DNA from: Cycas panzhihuaensis
Lineage: Eukaryota; Cycadophyta
DNA: 64,000 bases
Assembly (NCBI GenBank): GCA_023213395.1
Contig: CM041465.1
Span: 121,899,741-121,963,740, forward strand
Direction of reading: 5' to 3'
Below, one piece after another: positions 47,464 through 64,000 of this stretch. Positions within the stretch are counted from its first letter, which is position 1, and every line of letters begins with the position of its first letter. Made by a program: the position numbers and the translations under genes. The notes beneath the pieces were generated by a model. It saw only the letters and a program-made list of their open reading frames with translations, was not told where the DNA came from and did no database searches.

Positions 47464-48546
47464 TGATAAGATTATAAGTACATAAGAGTGATTTTTTCTC
47501 TTCTTAAATAGGGATTAATCATGATGATTTACTTATATGGGAAACTAGACATTCTTTAAATAATGAAACTATACATAACTAGATATATATAATTGAATTC
47601 AAGGGATTAATTTGTCCTATTCTTATTAAAAAATAATTGTATACAAGGAAATAAGTATAAATCACTCCTTGGCATGTATCACATTCAATAATATATTTCT
47701 ATTGTTTATTTCATTCTTGACCAAAAACGATATTTATGATATTGATATATATTTTTGTTCTTTTAACAAGCCCTAATGTTAGAACATCATGGAATTTATT
47801 ATGGTCCCACCTTGATAAAGGGTCAATTATAACTCACTCGAGTTAGCCAACCAAGCCAATACTAATTGTACTACTTGGATTATAGAAACTTAAAATAGAT
47901 ATTTTATGTATGTGTATGTGTGTGCACTAAAAAATTTTTACTAAAAGGATATAACAAGTTCAAGAGAATATGGGTATTTTATAAATGTTTCTAAAACACA
48001 CTCACAATATTAATGTCACAGAAAAGAGTATAAGTGCCAAAGCACAATAATCACCAATATGCCATTATTAATGTAACTTGATTATGAAGAGAACCAATTA
48101 GATTATTCATATGGATTCATTGCCAAACCATCTAAATTTCTAAGGAGGAAGTAGCCCCCAAGCTGGAGCACATGATTTGAACACCAAAGTACTAGTATGG
48201 TCACTCATCTTTTAAACCCTAATCTTACCTAAATAACTTATTCAACAAATTTTATAAATGTTTGTTGTTGAATTAATTATGTTTTCACACTATAATTGAG
48301 TTACAAATAAAATCTAAAAATGTTATACCATATATGGTTCATCGTTGAATCAATCTTGTTAAATTATTTCTTTGAGTGACTCATGTTTCATATACCACAC
48401 AATGCATGTCTTATAACCCTACATGTATCATCATTGACTATCACCACAATAAGGTTGTATATTTCTTACCACACTAGCACTCAATAATAATGGGGTTATG
48501 AATCCATACCCTGTAAGCATTACCTATGCATACATGAATAAGAATA

Positions 48547-48705
48547 AAGAGGGGACTCACTCAACCATCACAAGAAAGGGGACTCACTCAACCTAAATTC
48601 TTGTCATAATCTTAGAGGAAAGGGGACTTGCTAAAACCAAATCCCTTTTATAATGCAGAGGGAACTTACTCAACCCATAAGGAATAGGGACTTAATCATC
48701 TTAAA
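48547..48705 (+). repeat. Degenerate GGGGACTCACTCAAC repeat
   Basis: Five imperfect copies of AAAGGGGACTCACTCAACC at roughly 25-45 bp spacing (near 48,551, 48,578, 48,615, 48,658 and 48,685). Copies decay to the right. Similar tandem motifs occur in plant LTRs, but the function is unknown. Confidence 0.7.
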
Positions 48706-48986
48706 TTCCTTTTACTAGTTAAAATTCAACACCTTTAAAACAATCCAATGAGATTGAGTCAATAATGAATACACACATTCATTCCACTTACCAAATAAAT
48801 CCATCATATAGGATGATGGTGATCTCTAAGAGAATTTAATAAATATTAAATTGTCTCCTCTATAATATTATCCCAGGGTCTGATTTCACTTAATACCCTT
48901 AATCCAATTTTTTTTACAAATTCAATTATAGGAAATTAATAAAATCTCCATTATTAGATTCATATGAACCTCTTTCACCATCTCAA

Positions 48987-52180
<3,194 letters not shown>

Positions 52181-52224
52181 ATGATGATAAAAGAGCAAAC
52201 ATGGTGGTTGCCATAGTTTAACCT

Positions 52225-52745
52225 CATTAGCGGCTAGCTTTTAGAGGTGTGAATAGATCGTAAAGTAAGATGCCAAATGGCCCAAGACTTGGGCACCAGG
52301 GCAAATGGACAAGTCTCAAAGGTGGTCAGCAAGAAGAGGAAGGTAACGCTCAAGGATGAGGTGAATGAGGTTATTCGCCTCAGCATTGAGGGACCGAGGG
52401 ATGTGTCAGATGTTGACAAACTGGAAACAGGGTAACAGGGACCTAACGGTCGAAGCAAAAGCTCTCAAGCATGGGCATTGCACTTGGTAAACCTGGGTGA
52501 GATGAGACACCACCACCCGGAAGTCTCAAAGAAGAATAATAGATCTATGATGGAAACAGAGTGCATCCATAAGGGCTTAGATAATGGCCATGCATTCAGC
52601 TTCTTTATTAGTAGCCTAGGGGAGGAAGATCCCAGAACATAGGAAATCATACCTAGAAGAGCCGTGGAGAATCCATGCGGCGGCCGGAGGGCTAGGGTTA
52701 CCGTGGCTTCCGCTATCGGTAAAGATGTAGAGAGTCATGGACAGG
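52225..52745 (-). pseudogene. GypE RNase H domain (Tat-type additional RNase H)
   Basis: The minus strand opens MTLYIFTDSGSHGNPSPPAA (first catalytic Asp), then ATNKEAECMAII (Glu), DFRVVVSHL (second Asp), FVNI-stop-HIPRSLNAEANNLI. This is the RNase H order TDGS.GNPGP, NNEAEY, GDS..V, HVPR..N..AD. The final Asp is Asn here (AEANNL for AEADAL). Four nonsense codons lie in an otherwise unbroken frame of about 170 codons; a fifth follows the last motif. The domain stands alone, with no RT beside it. Confidence 0.8.
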
Positions 52746-53276
52746 AAAAGAAAAATATTTCAGTAGGGAAAATGTATAATAATGTAGGAGTCAAAGCAAA
52801 AGAGGCTCATATGGTAAGTAATAAATGGCCGTGACAGGTAGGAGGACCCAGCAATGAGGCTACCCAAGGAGAGGAGTAGGCTATTCGACCACTAGCTAAG
52901 AGCGGGCAGCAAAAGGGCACCCTGGGATATCAAAGGTTGCTTAAGAAAGCAAAGAATGACTCCAAACAAAGGGAGTATTTCCTTTGGAGACCCCAGGGGT
53001 TGGAATGGGCTATAAAAATGAGTCAAGGATGGCAAAATAGGCCAAACAAGTATAAACTCAAGCGTACACCGGAGTGACACGTAAAATGAGACAGAAGGGC
53101 CCGGTAAAAATACATCGACGAGGCACCATAAATGTATCTAAAGGGATGAGTAAAACAGAGGCTATGGAAGTGCAACGGGAGATGGGGCTAGAAGGTAAAG
53201 ATGATCAGGGGTGAGGAACGATCTCAACGACTGTCACAGAAGTGGTAATGGAGCACGTGCCCGTCTAGGCCCCACC

Positions 53277-53285
53277 TATATAAGG
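53277..53285 (+). promoter_or_regulatory. TATA box upstream of the PMD-like gene
   Basis: TATATAAGG in a GC-richer context (CCCACC before it), followed by AT- and C-rich sequence that suits a transcription start near 53,310. It faces the PMD-like frame on the plus strand, antisense to gag-pro. Promoter activity is inferred only from sequence. Confidence 0.5.
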
Positions 53286-53628
53286 AAAATCGATGAAAAC
53301 AAGATTCATTTTCACGAGCTCTCGAACGAATCTAGAGCCATTTCCTTACGCATCGGAGCACCACCCGACTTCAGGGATACACTGGGAGAGATCTGACCAT
53401 TGGATCGAGGCCAAGGGACAACTGTTGGGATCATAGAGACGAGATGGTGAGCGCCCGACCAGACCCAATGAGTGGATCTTCGAAACCATAGCCCATCTCA
53501 TGATTTAAAGTTTATAGGTTTTCATAGATTTTATATAGTTTTTGGCCCCATATAGGCAAAAAGAGATCTGCAGGAGTCTGAAGTAAACCCAGAGAGAGGC
53601 GAGATCGGGGCATTAGGTAGCCCTGGGA

Positions 53629-53715
53629 AAATCCCCCCCTTTGGGGGGGTGACATTCGCACCGCGGCAAAGATCGCGGTGCTGTGATCTTTATTGCGGGG
53701 CTCTGATCGCCGTGG
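53629..53715. other. GC-rich hairpin cluster
   Basis: CCCCCCCTTTGGGGGGG (53,629-53,645) is a perfect 7-bp stem with a 3-base loop, followed by CACCGCGG...CCGCGGTG-like arms (CACCGCGGCAAAGATCGCGGTG, given as two arms around a short loop at about 53,659-53,680). It lies between the TATA box and the PMD-like exon, perhaps in an intron or 5' leader. Confidence 0.7.
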
Positions 53716-53894
53716 GACCTAGGCCAAACTCTCTGGTACCACGAAGTTTGGCCTGATAAGAAGGCAAAATTTCTAAAAAATAAAGATGGGGGCCCGAGGG
53801 TCCCCAAATCTCAACCGAATGAGGCCGAGAGATAGTCCAGAGGATGAGGGGTAAGCATAGGTCGAAGTCTGACTTATTTTGTGGTATTTTGCAG

Positions 53895-55108
53895 GTTGTG
53901 ACCGCATTGGAGAACTGTGAGAACATAGATATAACTATGCTTAGCTTCATAGAGATGATGTCATAGGAGGATAAGTGGATACTATCGAGATGTGGCCTAC
54001 TAAAGGTCGCGAAGACACCCTAGTACACATCGGATCAGAGGTTGTTAGTGGACATAATGTCCCATTGGGATAGACGGAGGCATGTATTCCGCCTGCCCTA
54101 AGTAGGGGATGTAGTGGTGACACCCAGAGATATCAAGAGGATACTAGGAGTATCGGCGACGAGGAGGCTGATGATTTTAGGAGTGCTGCCCAACAATGAG
54201 GTAGCACATAGGGAGACTGCTACATTCTTTATAGGCTCAGATAGGTGGGAGAGGCGAGGGATATCTCTTTAGAGCATGGTGATGTCGGGGACTCCTCGAG
54301 TGAGGAAGTTAATCACATTATGTGTTCTGTTCCAAATATCCCAGAAACAGAACTATAGGGATATACTAGGTGGTTGGATGGATGCAGTGCACTGGTGCAA
54401 GGCAGGAGAGATGATGGACTAGGCTACCCTCATAGCGGCGAACCTCGTTGCATAACTGGACACCATTTGGGTAGCAGGGAAGGGTAGACTATCATACAGT
54501 ACCCTACTACAGTGCTGGTTTTTTGACCACTTTGGAGGAGCAACACCGACAGGGGTACCACACCCTGTCTCAGAGTAGGCCCTAATGGTACACAGGTGGC
54601 AGACTAGGTTTAGAGGGGCTGAGGACCAGGCTCATGTATGCCGCTCTGTGGAGGCCACATTGCTAGATCTCCTCACCATGATAGATTATATAACCAATTC
54701 ATACAGGATGGTGAGGTAGGATAGCGACGATGAGGCAGGCGAGGCAGGAGTGTCCCCTGGAGATGACAAGGGTGACAATGGAGGTGATGGGGCTAGCCTA
54801 TCACAAGCTATAAGAGAGGTAGGTCCATCAGGGACCGTAGGAGGGGAGGCAAGACCATCGGGGACTGCAGGTGGAGAGGCAGGCCCATCAAGAGCTGTAG
54901 AGAAGAGCAGGGGTCCACTCACACAGGCCCATAGGTTGTAGATCATCAGGAGATCTGGAGAGGTAGCTACACCAGCCAAGGGAAGGAGGGATGCCTTAGT
55001 TGCTGAGGCAATGGCTGAGGAGGTACCTGAGGAGGAAGAGGTACCTGCAACTGGTGGAGTGCCCGAGGCAGAGGCAGTCACCTGAGTAGAGGAGCACAGC
55101 CGCACCAG
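53895..55108 (+). pseudogene. Plant mobile domain (PMD)-like gene, main exon
   Basis: Entry follows a splice-acceptor-like TATTTTGCAG (ends 53,894). From ATG 53,937 a single frame runs to 55,108 without a frameshift but with about ten nonsense codons: mostly TAG, two TAA and one TGA. Landmarks: LLVDIMSHWDRRRHVFRLP, VTPRDIKRILGV and LLQCWFFDHFGG, which match the PMD pattern (LV.RW...THTFHLP.GE.T.TL.DV..LLGL, then LL..W..EHF). PMD proteins (MAIL1/MAIN family) act in silencing and genome stability, and the domain also travels in plant transposons. The tail is acidic, Gly/Pro-rich and repetitive. Confidence 0.75.
54816..54905 (+). repeat. Three 30-bp tandem units in the PMD-like exon
   Basis: Units at 54,816-54,845, 54,846-54,875 and 54,876-54,905 encode EVGPSGTVGG, EARPSGTAGG and EAGPSRAVEK-type decapeptides. 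Keeping a multiple of three supports past coding use on the plus strand. Confidence 0.85.
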
Positions 55109-55221
55109 GTGAGACATAACCTTCTCCTGTCATTGTTTGATTGCTAGATATATATGTATAGTTTGATTTTGATTTGATATGCATATATATATGTACTGAT
55201 ATATGATGTGCTAGATTACAG
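55109..55221 (+). other. Candidate intron of the PMD-like gene
   Basis: Donor CAG|GTGAGA and acceptor GATTACAG|GT bound 113 bp that is far more AT-rich than either side, the usual plant intron signature. Direct splicing leaves the downstream coiled-coil frame shifted by one base, so there is a later indel or a different junction. Confidence 0.65.
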
Positions 55222-55850
55222 GTATAGAAAACATCCAAAGACTAGTGAAGGTGGTAGTTCGAGAGATATTTCCCTAGGCCCACGTAAAGGGGCAGAATCC
55301 CATCTAGGCCAGGGATAAGCCCAGATCAGCAGGCGCCCATGTAGTAGCATTCGTCCCATTGATAAGGGTGAGAGACATATAGATCGCAGAGTTCCAGGAG
55401 CATAAGGCACATGCGAGACAGCAACAGGCGGAGCTGGACACTACCTGAGCTAAGAGGGATACCCTATAGAGTCAGGTATAGGTACTAGAGGCTCAAGGAG
55501 GAGCCGGAGGGGATACAGATAGCTGTATCTAGCTAGCAATGATGGAGGAGCATCTCAGAGGGATGGAGGAGAGGCTCCGTAGTATGAAGATGGATCGAGA
55601 TCATATCCAGGCCTGATATGATCGATTGGTGGATGAGGTGGCATTGAGGTCGGCGAGGAGTAGGACACATACCCACACAGTGGCGACGACCCCGAGGAGG
55701 CCACAAGATGAGGAGAGCAAGGCAAGAGGCTTCCAGAGACTGAGGATGAGTCTAGGAGGGATTTGGTCCCTAGAAGTGGGATTACATTAATCAGGAGATG
55801 ATACCCCAAGGGTAGGGCAGCAGTAGAGTAGTATATAAGAGTTTTGTTTT
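55222..55850 (+). pseudogene. PMD-like gene, second exon with coiled-coil tail
   Basis: The plus-strand frame starting at 55,224 reads IENIQRLVKVVVREIF, then IAEFQEHKAHARQQQAELD, then MMEEHLRGMEERLRSMKMDR with heptad-like Leu/Met spacing, then a basic Arg/Ser/Thr stretch. Stops are mostly TAG. A coiled-coil tail after PMD would be consistent with one protein of roughly 600 residues. Confidence 0.55.
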
Positions 55851-56850
55851 AGACATGGAAAAGCACGGACCTCTAGGGAGTCACTATATATAATCACATG
55901 ATTGTACCCTCCCTACAAGGACACCGGCTTCCCACAGATGATGTAACATACCATTTGTATGACATGACACATGATTATTTTGATGTATATAGACAGGGTA
56001 ATTGATACCCTAGTTGACATATGATGATGTGTATCATAATATGTGATAGATGATGTGTATGTTTTTATTTATATGTTTGTATATATATATATATATATGT
56101 ATGAGGGTGCACAGATGTACGAGGATATGTATGATTGTACTTTGAGCTGATTATTATATGATTTTTGTGTTATGATATTTGTTTGAGCTATGTACATTTC
56201 CTTTCATGTAAGGCCATATTCCTAGCAGGGGCACACACGATCATCATGGGTAGCTGCAATAGATACATGTGAGGCTAGGAGATAGGATGACACACATGTC
56301 CACATGGGAGCATAGCAGGATATGTAAAGGAAATGCCAATAGGAGGGGAGTGACAACACTCCAGAGCATCATCCCAATTGGGGGATGCCCAAATAGGAAG
56401 ACAAGGTCCTAAGAGGAATAGGAACAAGGATTCCATGGGAGGAACAAAAAAGAACGAGAGGGCCACCTTGAGCCATCATTCTGCCTGTGGCTAGGAGGAA
56501 TGGGAACAAGCTCAAGATGGTAGTTTAGGCTCATTTCGGAGCATAAAGAGAGAAAGAAGTGTGGCTAGGCCACGTAGAGGTAGGGGTAATCACACGTAGA
56601 ATCAGAGATAGGTGACGAAGGGTAGGCCCTGTATGGCTAGGCCTACAGGTAAACTGGCTATGGTCAGAACCAGATGAGTACGATGGACCTAGCATGTGAT
56701 GGGTCAAGCGGCAAGGTTGCATCTGAGTAGGAGTGGATCTAGTCCTGGGTAAGAATCTAGAGTATGAGGAAGAAATGCCTCTATGAGTGGCTCGTTGATG
56801 TGGATGCCTACGTGAAACTTCTTAAAGAGGGTGAGAAGATGAAAAAAGTG
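55851..56850. other. GypE region with no recognised gene
   Basis: Between the PMD-like gene 3' end and the end of gag-pro. No RT, RNase H or integrase motif was found on either strand. It includes a short (AT)n tract near 56,080-56,098. Confidence 0.5.
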
Positions 56851-56851
56851 G

Positions 56852-57803
56852 CTAGTTCGGAACCAGTGACTCAAGAGCCAATGTAGAATGAAGAGGAGCA
56901 GGAATATCTGGTCGAGATATCCCCCTAGTTGCTCGTGAAACTAGGGTGACACGCCGAGGAGGGGTTTCATAACCCTCACTATCTGACTCAGAATCACCCG
57001 TGATGGCTAAGTAACTGTAATTACCTATACTAATAGGGGTAAACTTAACTAGGTTTGGCTCATGACATGGCATAGGCTTTGACTGATGAAGGTCAGTCTC
57101 CTGAAACAAAGGTCCTACGGAAGAGGTAGCCTCCTCAGGATCACTATCTTCATCATCAAAGACAACCTGGCAGGCTAGATAAGAAGTGTGAGATGGCATG
57201 GGGTCACGTGCGACAACCTTAAGTCATCCTTCATGGACAAATTTAAGTTGCCCCCAATGCATGGAGCAGATTGCTCCCATTTATTCAATCCATTGTCAGC
57301 CCAACAAGAGGTTGTACTCCACATCGATGTCAAGTACAACAACTTTGACATAAATGGTCTTCCCTCCTAAGGTGAGGGAAAGGGAGACTGTCCCTAAGGG
57401 GGACATCTTAGTCCCATCATACCCTTGGCATTTTTCAAGGGACAGACTCAAGAGCTACTATGCTTAGCTCCTTGAGCATACGTACAGACATAGCATTAAC
57501 CGAGGAGCTATTATCTACAATGCTCCTCTTTATGATAAAATTAGGAGTGTCAACTGAAATAACAAATGGGTAATATAAAAGCTTCTCCTGTTCACTGGGA
57601 GATGGGAGATCATGGGGATCGAATGAGATGGCAGGTGGTCTATAGGAGGTGGCACCTACCACATGGACGGAAGCATCTTGTTGGCCAAGAGCTTCAAGAA
57701 GAAGAGTGCGATGCTCAGGGCAGCTTCTCAAGACATCCATCAAGGACATCCTCGCAGCGACAGTATGGACCTCGTCAACGATAGAGAAGGGTTTCCCCTT
57801 CAT
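56852..57803 (-). pseudogene. GypE aspartic protease and downstream pol linker
   Basis: The 57,803-57,435 frame contains ISVDTPNFIIKRSIVDNSSS and VNAMSVRMLKEL, aligning with the Tat/Athila-type protease active site (VLVDNGSSVNVMP..LL..L). The catalytic Asp is kept and Gly is replaced by Ser. After a frameshift, 57,199-56,852 gives an acidic linker (DDEDSDPEEATSS) with LKFVHEG before it, as in the protease-RT spacer of related elements. RT does not follow. Confidence 0.78.
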
Positions 57804-58025
57804 AGTAGGTTGGGGAAGCGCCCTTCAAAAATCATAATGACCAGGGCATATGAGAACAGTCTTGGAAAGTGCAGGAACTTCTGGAAGAGAAGTTTCCAGA
57901 AGAGGATCAAGGTGAGATATGGATGAAGAGGCGCTAGTGGCCTCTTTAGTGGCTTGAGACCGGGTTAAGGCATATAGAGGGGTAGTCTCAAGCAATTAGA
58001 TTACCTTCTTTCCTTTATTCTAGGA

Positions 58026-60331
58026 CTACAAAGTTGAAGGGGTGTGATGGTTAGGGGAACGCGAGGAAGAAGACGAATCCTGCGCGCCCTTCCCTTTGCC
58101 ATGTGAAGGGCAAGAATTCAAAGATCTTTCCCGGTTTTGTTTGTTCTTTGGTTGAGCATTACGATCATGCTCTCCATGCTTAGGGAACGGATCCTTGTAG
58201 ACCGGTTGGTCAAGGTTGGGCCTTGAGGCCCGTTTAGGAGATGAGTCATGATGTAGGGCATCCCTAGGATGTTGAACCTGACAACGTGCAATATCATAGA
58301 AACATTCCCCATGAATGGAGCACCACTTCTTCTCAAGCGAGGAGTTGGTCTTCCTTGCTTGAGAGGACTGGGTGTTATCACCCTTAGGGAGACCAGCTTG
58401 AGTGGCTTGTTGAATTTGTTTGTTGGAAGTGGGTGATGAAGAAGCTTGCAATTTAAGTTCCTTCATCGTATGTTCGAATGAATGTATAACAGAAGTGAGT
58501 GGGTCTAGGGTCTTCTCGGTCGAATGAGAAGAAGACCTAGTGGACTGTTATGGTTTGGTTTCTTTGGTTTAGGGTGGTGCCTCACGTCATTGTGAGGGCT
58601 TAAGGGGCTTCTTGAGTCCAGCCTGGATCTCAATAACTTCAAGCGCTAAGCACTTTGCAATGGCAGAATCACATGTGGTTGCCCCCACCTTAAGGACTTC
58701 CACATGGACTTCAGGGTGAAGTACATTAATGAAGAGGTCCCTCTTCAATTCCTTAGGCAAAGTAGCCTTATTAGAATGGAGGAGGTCATGAAATAACCAC
58801 ACAAAGTCACGATTAATCCCATCGTGGCCTTGTTTAAATGAAAGGAGGGATTTCATTCCACTTTCAAATGGACGAGCCACATCAAAATAGTTGATGAACT
58901 CGTCCACAAGTTGCTAGAATGAGAAAATGGAATGGGCAGGCAGGTGATAAAACTATTTAAGGGCATCACCTTGTAAGGATTGTGGAAATAATTTCATTAG
59001 TATATGATCATGGGTCCAGTAGTCTATGCATGCCATAGAGAAACTACAAACGTGCTCTACTAGATCCTGTGATGAAGTTCCATCGAACTTAGGAACTTTG
59101 GGGGGATGAGGTGACAAATTGGTTCTCAACACCTTAATAAGTAATGGTGTCGATCTATAATCCATGAAGGGACATGCCCTCACCTGGACCATAGGGTCAA
59201 CAAACGATGTGGAAGGTAATGGGCAAGGAGTAGTTGGAGGTGGTAGGCCCATCCCTCCTTGGGGAAATGTCCCCTACTGAGAAGGGGCTTGGGGATAAGC
59301 ACCTTGAAAGGGAGTGAGGTTTCCTTACAAAGGCGTGGTATAAGGAGCTACGCATGACAGTGGAAACGAGGGGTGAGGGACTGGGTTCTATCCATATAGG
59401 TTGCCCGTAGGTGGCGTAACCCCATATGGATGTAAAGGGTCTACCCAGTAGATCAGAATATGGTCCCTTTACCGTGCCCCCAAGGCTAAGATGTATAGCC
59501 TGGGGGTACGTAAAGAGAATGACCACTAGGTTGGATTTGAGAGTATGTAGGAGCAGATCCTACATGACTAGTAGTAAGGGTATTAGTAGGACCTCTAGGC
59601 CTACTAGGAAATGCATGTGCCCCATTAGGAAGTAGCATGTTAGCTTGACTAGGGAAAGGTATGCTAACCCCAAGCTGGGAGAAGGACATACCGTGAAAGG
59701 GTCCCAAAGAGTTGGGACCATGATGAGGAATAGAATGTACAATGGACATCCCCAAGTTAGATGTAAAGGTAGAGCGGGACAGATGCGTAGGCACAAAGGG
59801 GTTGCTTGTTGTGGATGGTGTAGATGAGGATGAAGATGGTGGGACATGCACAGATGAGGAGGGTGCCCCACCACGTAAGATATCTTCAAACCATCTAGGA
59901 CGTGACTAAAGACAAGCATCACGAAAACACTCATTAAGAGCTTCGACCATGTCAATAGGAGGAGTATCGACTTGATTGTAGGAGGTAGATGGGACCTTAA
60001 ACGAAGTAGGCCCCTCAGAGCGCTCCTCATAAGAATCACTAACTAGGTGGTGAATCTCAAGAGAAGATGGGCCCTCTACTCCATAAATAGAGGGATGGGC
60101 ATTAAGTGGGTGATATTGATCACCCAGATAGTAAATAGGATCATCACCCTCTTGGGTGGACCCTGGAAAATATGTGGGGAACTCATGAGCTCCCAAAGTA
60201 AAGGCATGATAAACCCAATCAGAAGGGTATCCTTCCATTGTCGAATTAGAATCTGACGATGAAAGAAGATGATATGTAGGGTCTTCTAACAACGGAGGCA
60301 AACCACGTAGGTGACGTGAGAAACGTCGCAT
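58026..60331 (-). pseudogene. GypE gag
   Basis: Likely start at 60,331, 147 bp from the PBS. First frame 60,331-59,486 is Ser/Pro/His-rich, with a TAG near 59,907. After one frameshift, 59,252-58,026 has the capsid region (VPKFDGTSSQDLVEHVCSF; then FPQSLQGDALK; then RPFESGMKSLLSFKQGHDG) and the knuckle KKWCSIHGECFYDIARC, a C-x3-H form common in Tat-type gag. Decay is mild compared with the GypA, GypB and GypC gag. Confidence 0.8.
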
Positions 60332-60477
60332 ACAAAACTTGTCAATACATTAGAAGAGGAAAAAGAATGTAAAGCATGTGTTGGGGGATGCCCAACGAAA
60401 GAAATAAATGGAGAAAACTAATAAAAAGGCAGTAGTACCGACAAAAAGGGATAGGAACTAGCTCCCTTACTGGCAGA

Positions 60478-60495
60478 TCCCCAGTATGGTCACTA
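60478..60495 (-). promoter_or_regulatory. GypE primer-binding site
   Basis: The minus strand reads TAGTGACCATACTGGGGA next to the LTR end at 60,501. It resembles the TGGCGACTCCGCTGGGGA type PBS of Tat/Ogre elements, although the exact tRNA is not certain. Confidence 0.6.
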
Positions 60496-60500
60496 GTGGA

Positions 60501-64000
<3,500 letters not shown>

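Larger units (their letters stand above)
46612..48986. other. AT-rich unassigned region between GypA and GypE
   Basis: No coding support. It starts ACTTGTAATGACCCTTCTGGG; TGTAATGACCC is a common gypsy LTR terminus, so this may be part of an old LTR, possibly of GypC. It includes an (AT)n tract and a degenerate GGGGACTCACTCAAC repeat. Confidence 0.45.

Noticed and set aside
53937-54720. TAG read as an amino acid (alternative genetic code)
   Set aside because: The DNA is plant nuclear, and the TAG codons fall in decayed transposons where CAG or TGG is expected. Mutation explains them.
54686-55117. 143-codon minus-strand Ser/Pro/Ala-rich ORF
   Set aside because: Antisense shadow of the PMD-like exon and its 30-bp repeats. 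The plus-strand frame carries the recognisable domain.

Overview
This is plant nuclear DNA made almost entirely of transposable elements. The evidence is Ty3/gypsy chromovirus-type pol relics with chromodomains, a Ty1/copia element primed from initiator Met-tRNA, an L1-type LINE with a C-terminal RNase H, a plant mobile domain (PMD) reading frame and an AGO4-clade Argonaute fragment. I cannot name the species. I found no intact host gene, tRNA, rRNA or CRISPR array. Nearly every coding stretch is broken by stop codons or frameshifts, so most protein calls are pseudogenes. Element names (GypA, LARD1 and so on) are mine.

Layout, left to right. 1-3.8 kb is AT-rich debris with two Met-tRNA-type primer-binding sites. 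3.8-6.5 kb is a minus-strand gypsy pol relic (GypC). 6,515-10,484 is a non-coding LTR element (LARD-D). About 10.5-17.1 kb is a minus-strand chromovirus (GypB). 17.1-17.7 kb is a minus-strand gag fragment. 17,702-46,611 is one plus-strand chromovirus (GypA) expanded by nested insertions. 46.6-49.0 kb is AT-rich and unassigned. 48,987 to beyond 64,000 is a long-LTR element (GypE) whose right LTR runs off the window.

The nest inside GypA can be followed to base resolution. LARD1 (18,903-37,355, TSD ATCAA) lies in the GypA leader. A copia element (22,092-35,185, TSD TACTA) lies in a microsatellite inside LARD1. A 5'-truncated LINE (29,464-34,895, 16-bp TSD) lies inside the copia 3' LTR. Removing the LINE and one TSD copy gives a 3' LTR of 312 bp, the same length as the 5' LTR. 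LARD2 (38,730-42,614), an inverted relative of LARD1, lies in the GypA gag. LARD1 also contains a long inverted repeat of about 0.75 kb per arm around a microsatellite core.

Two features stand out. LARD2 carries about 160 codons of an AGO4/6/9-clade Argonaute (MID end to PIWI start). GypE has gag and protease on the minus strand but no reverse transcriptase or integrase that I can find. Where the polymerase should be it has a plus-strand PMD-like gene relic with a TATA box and a candidate intron, then a minus-strand RNase H domain next to the 3' LTR. Stops across the elements are mostly TAG where CAG or TGG is expected, and two RT active sites have Asp to Asn changes, which fits decay by deamination of methylated cytosines.
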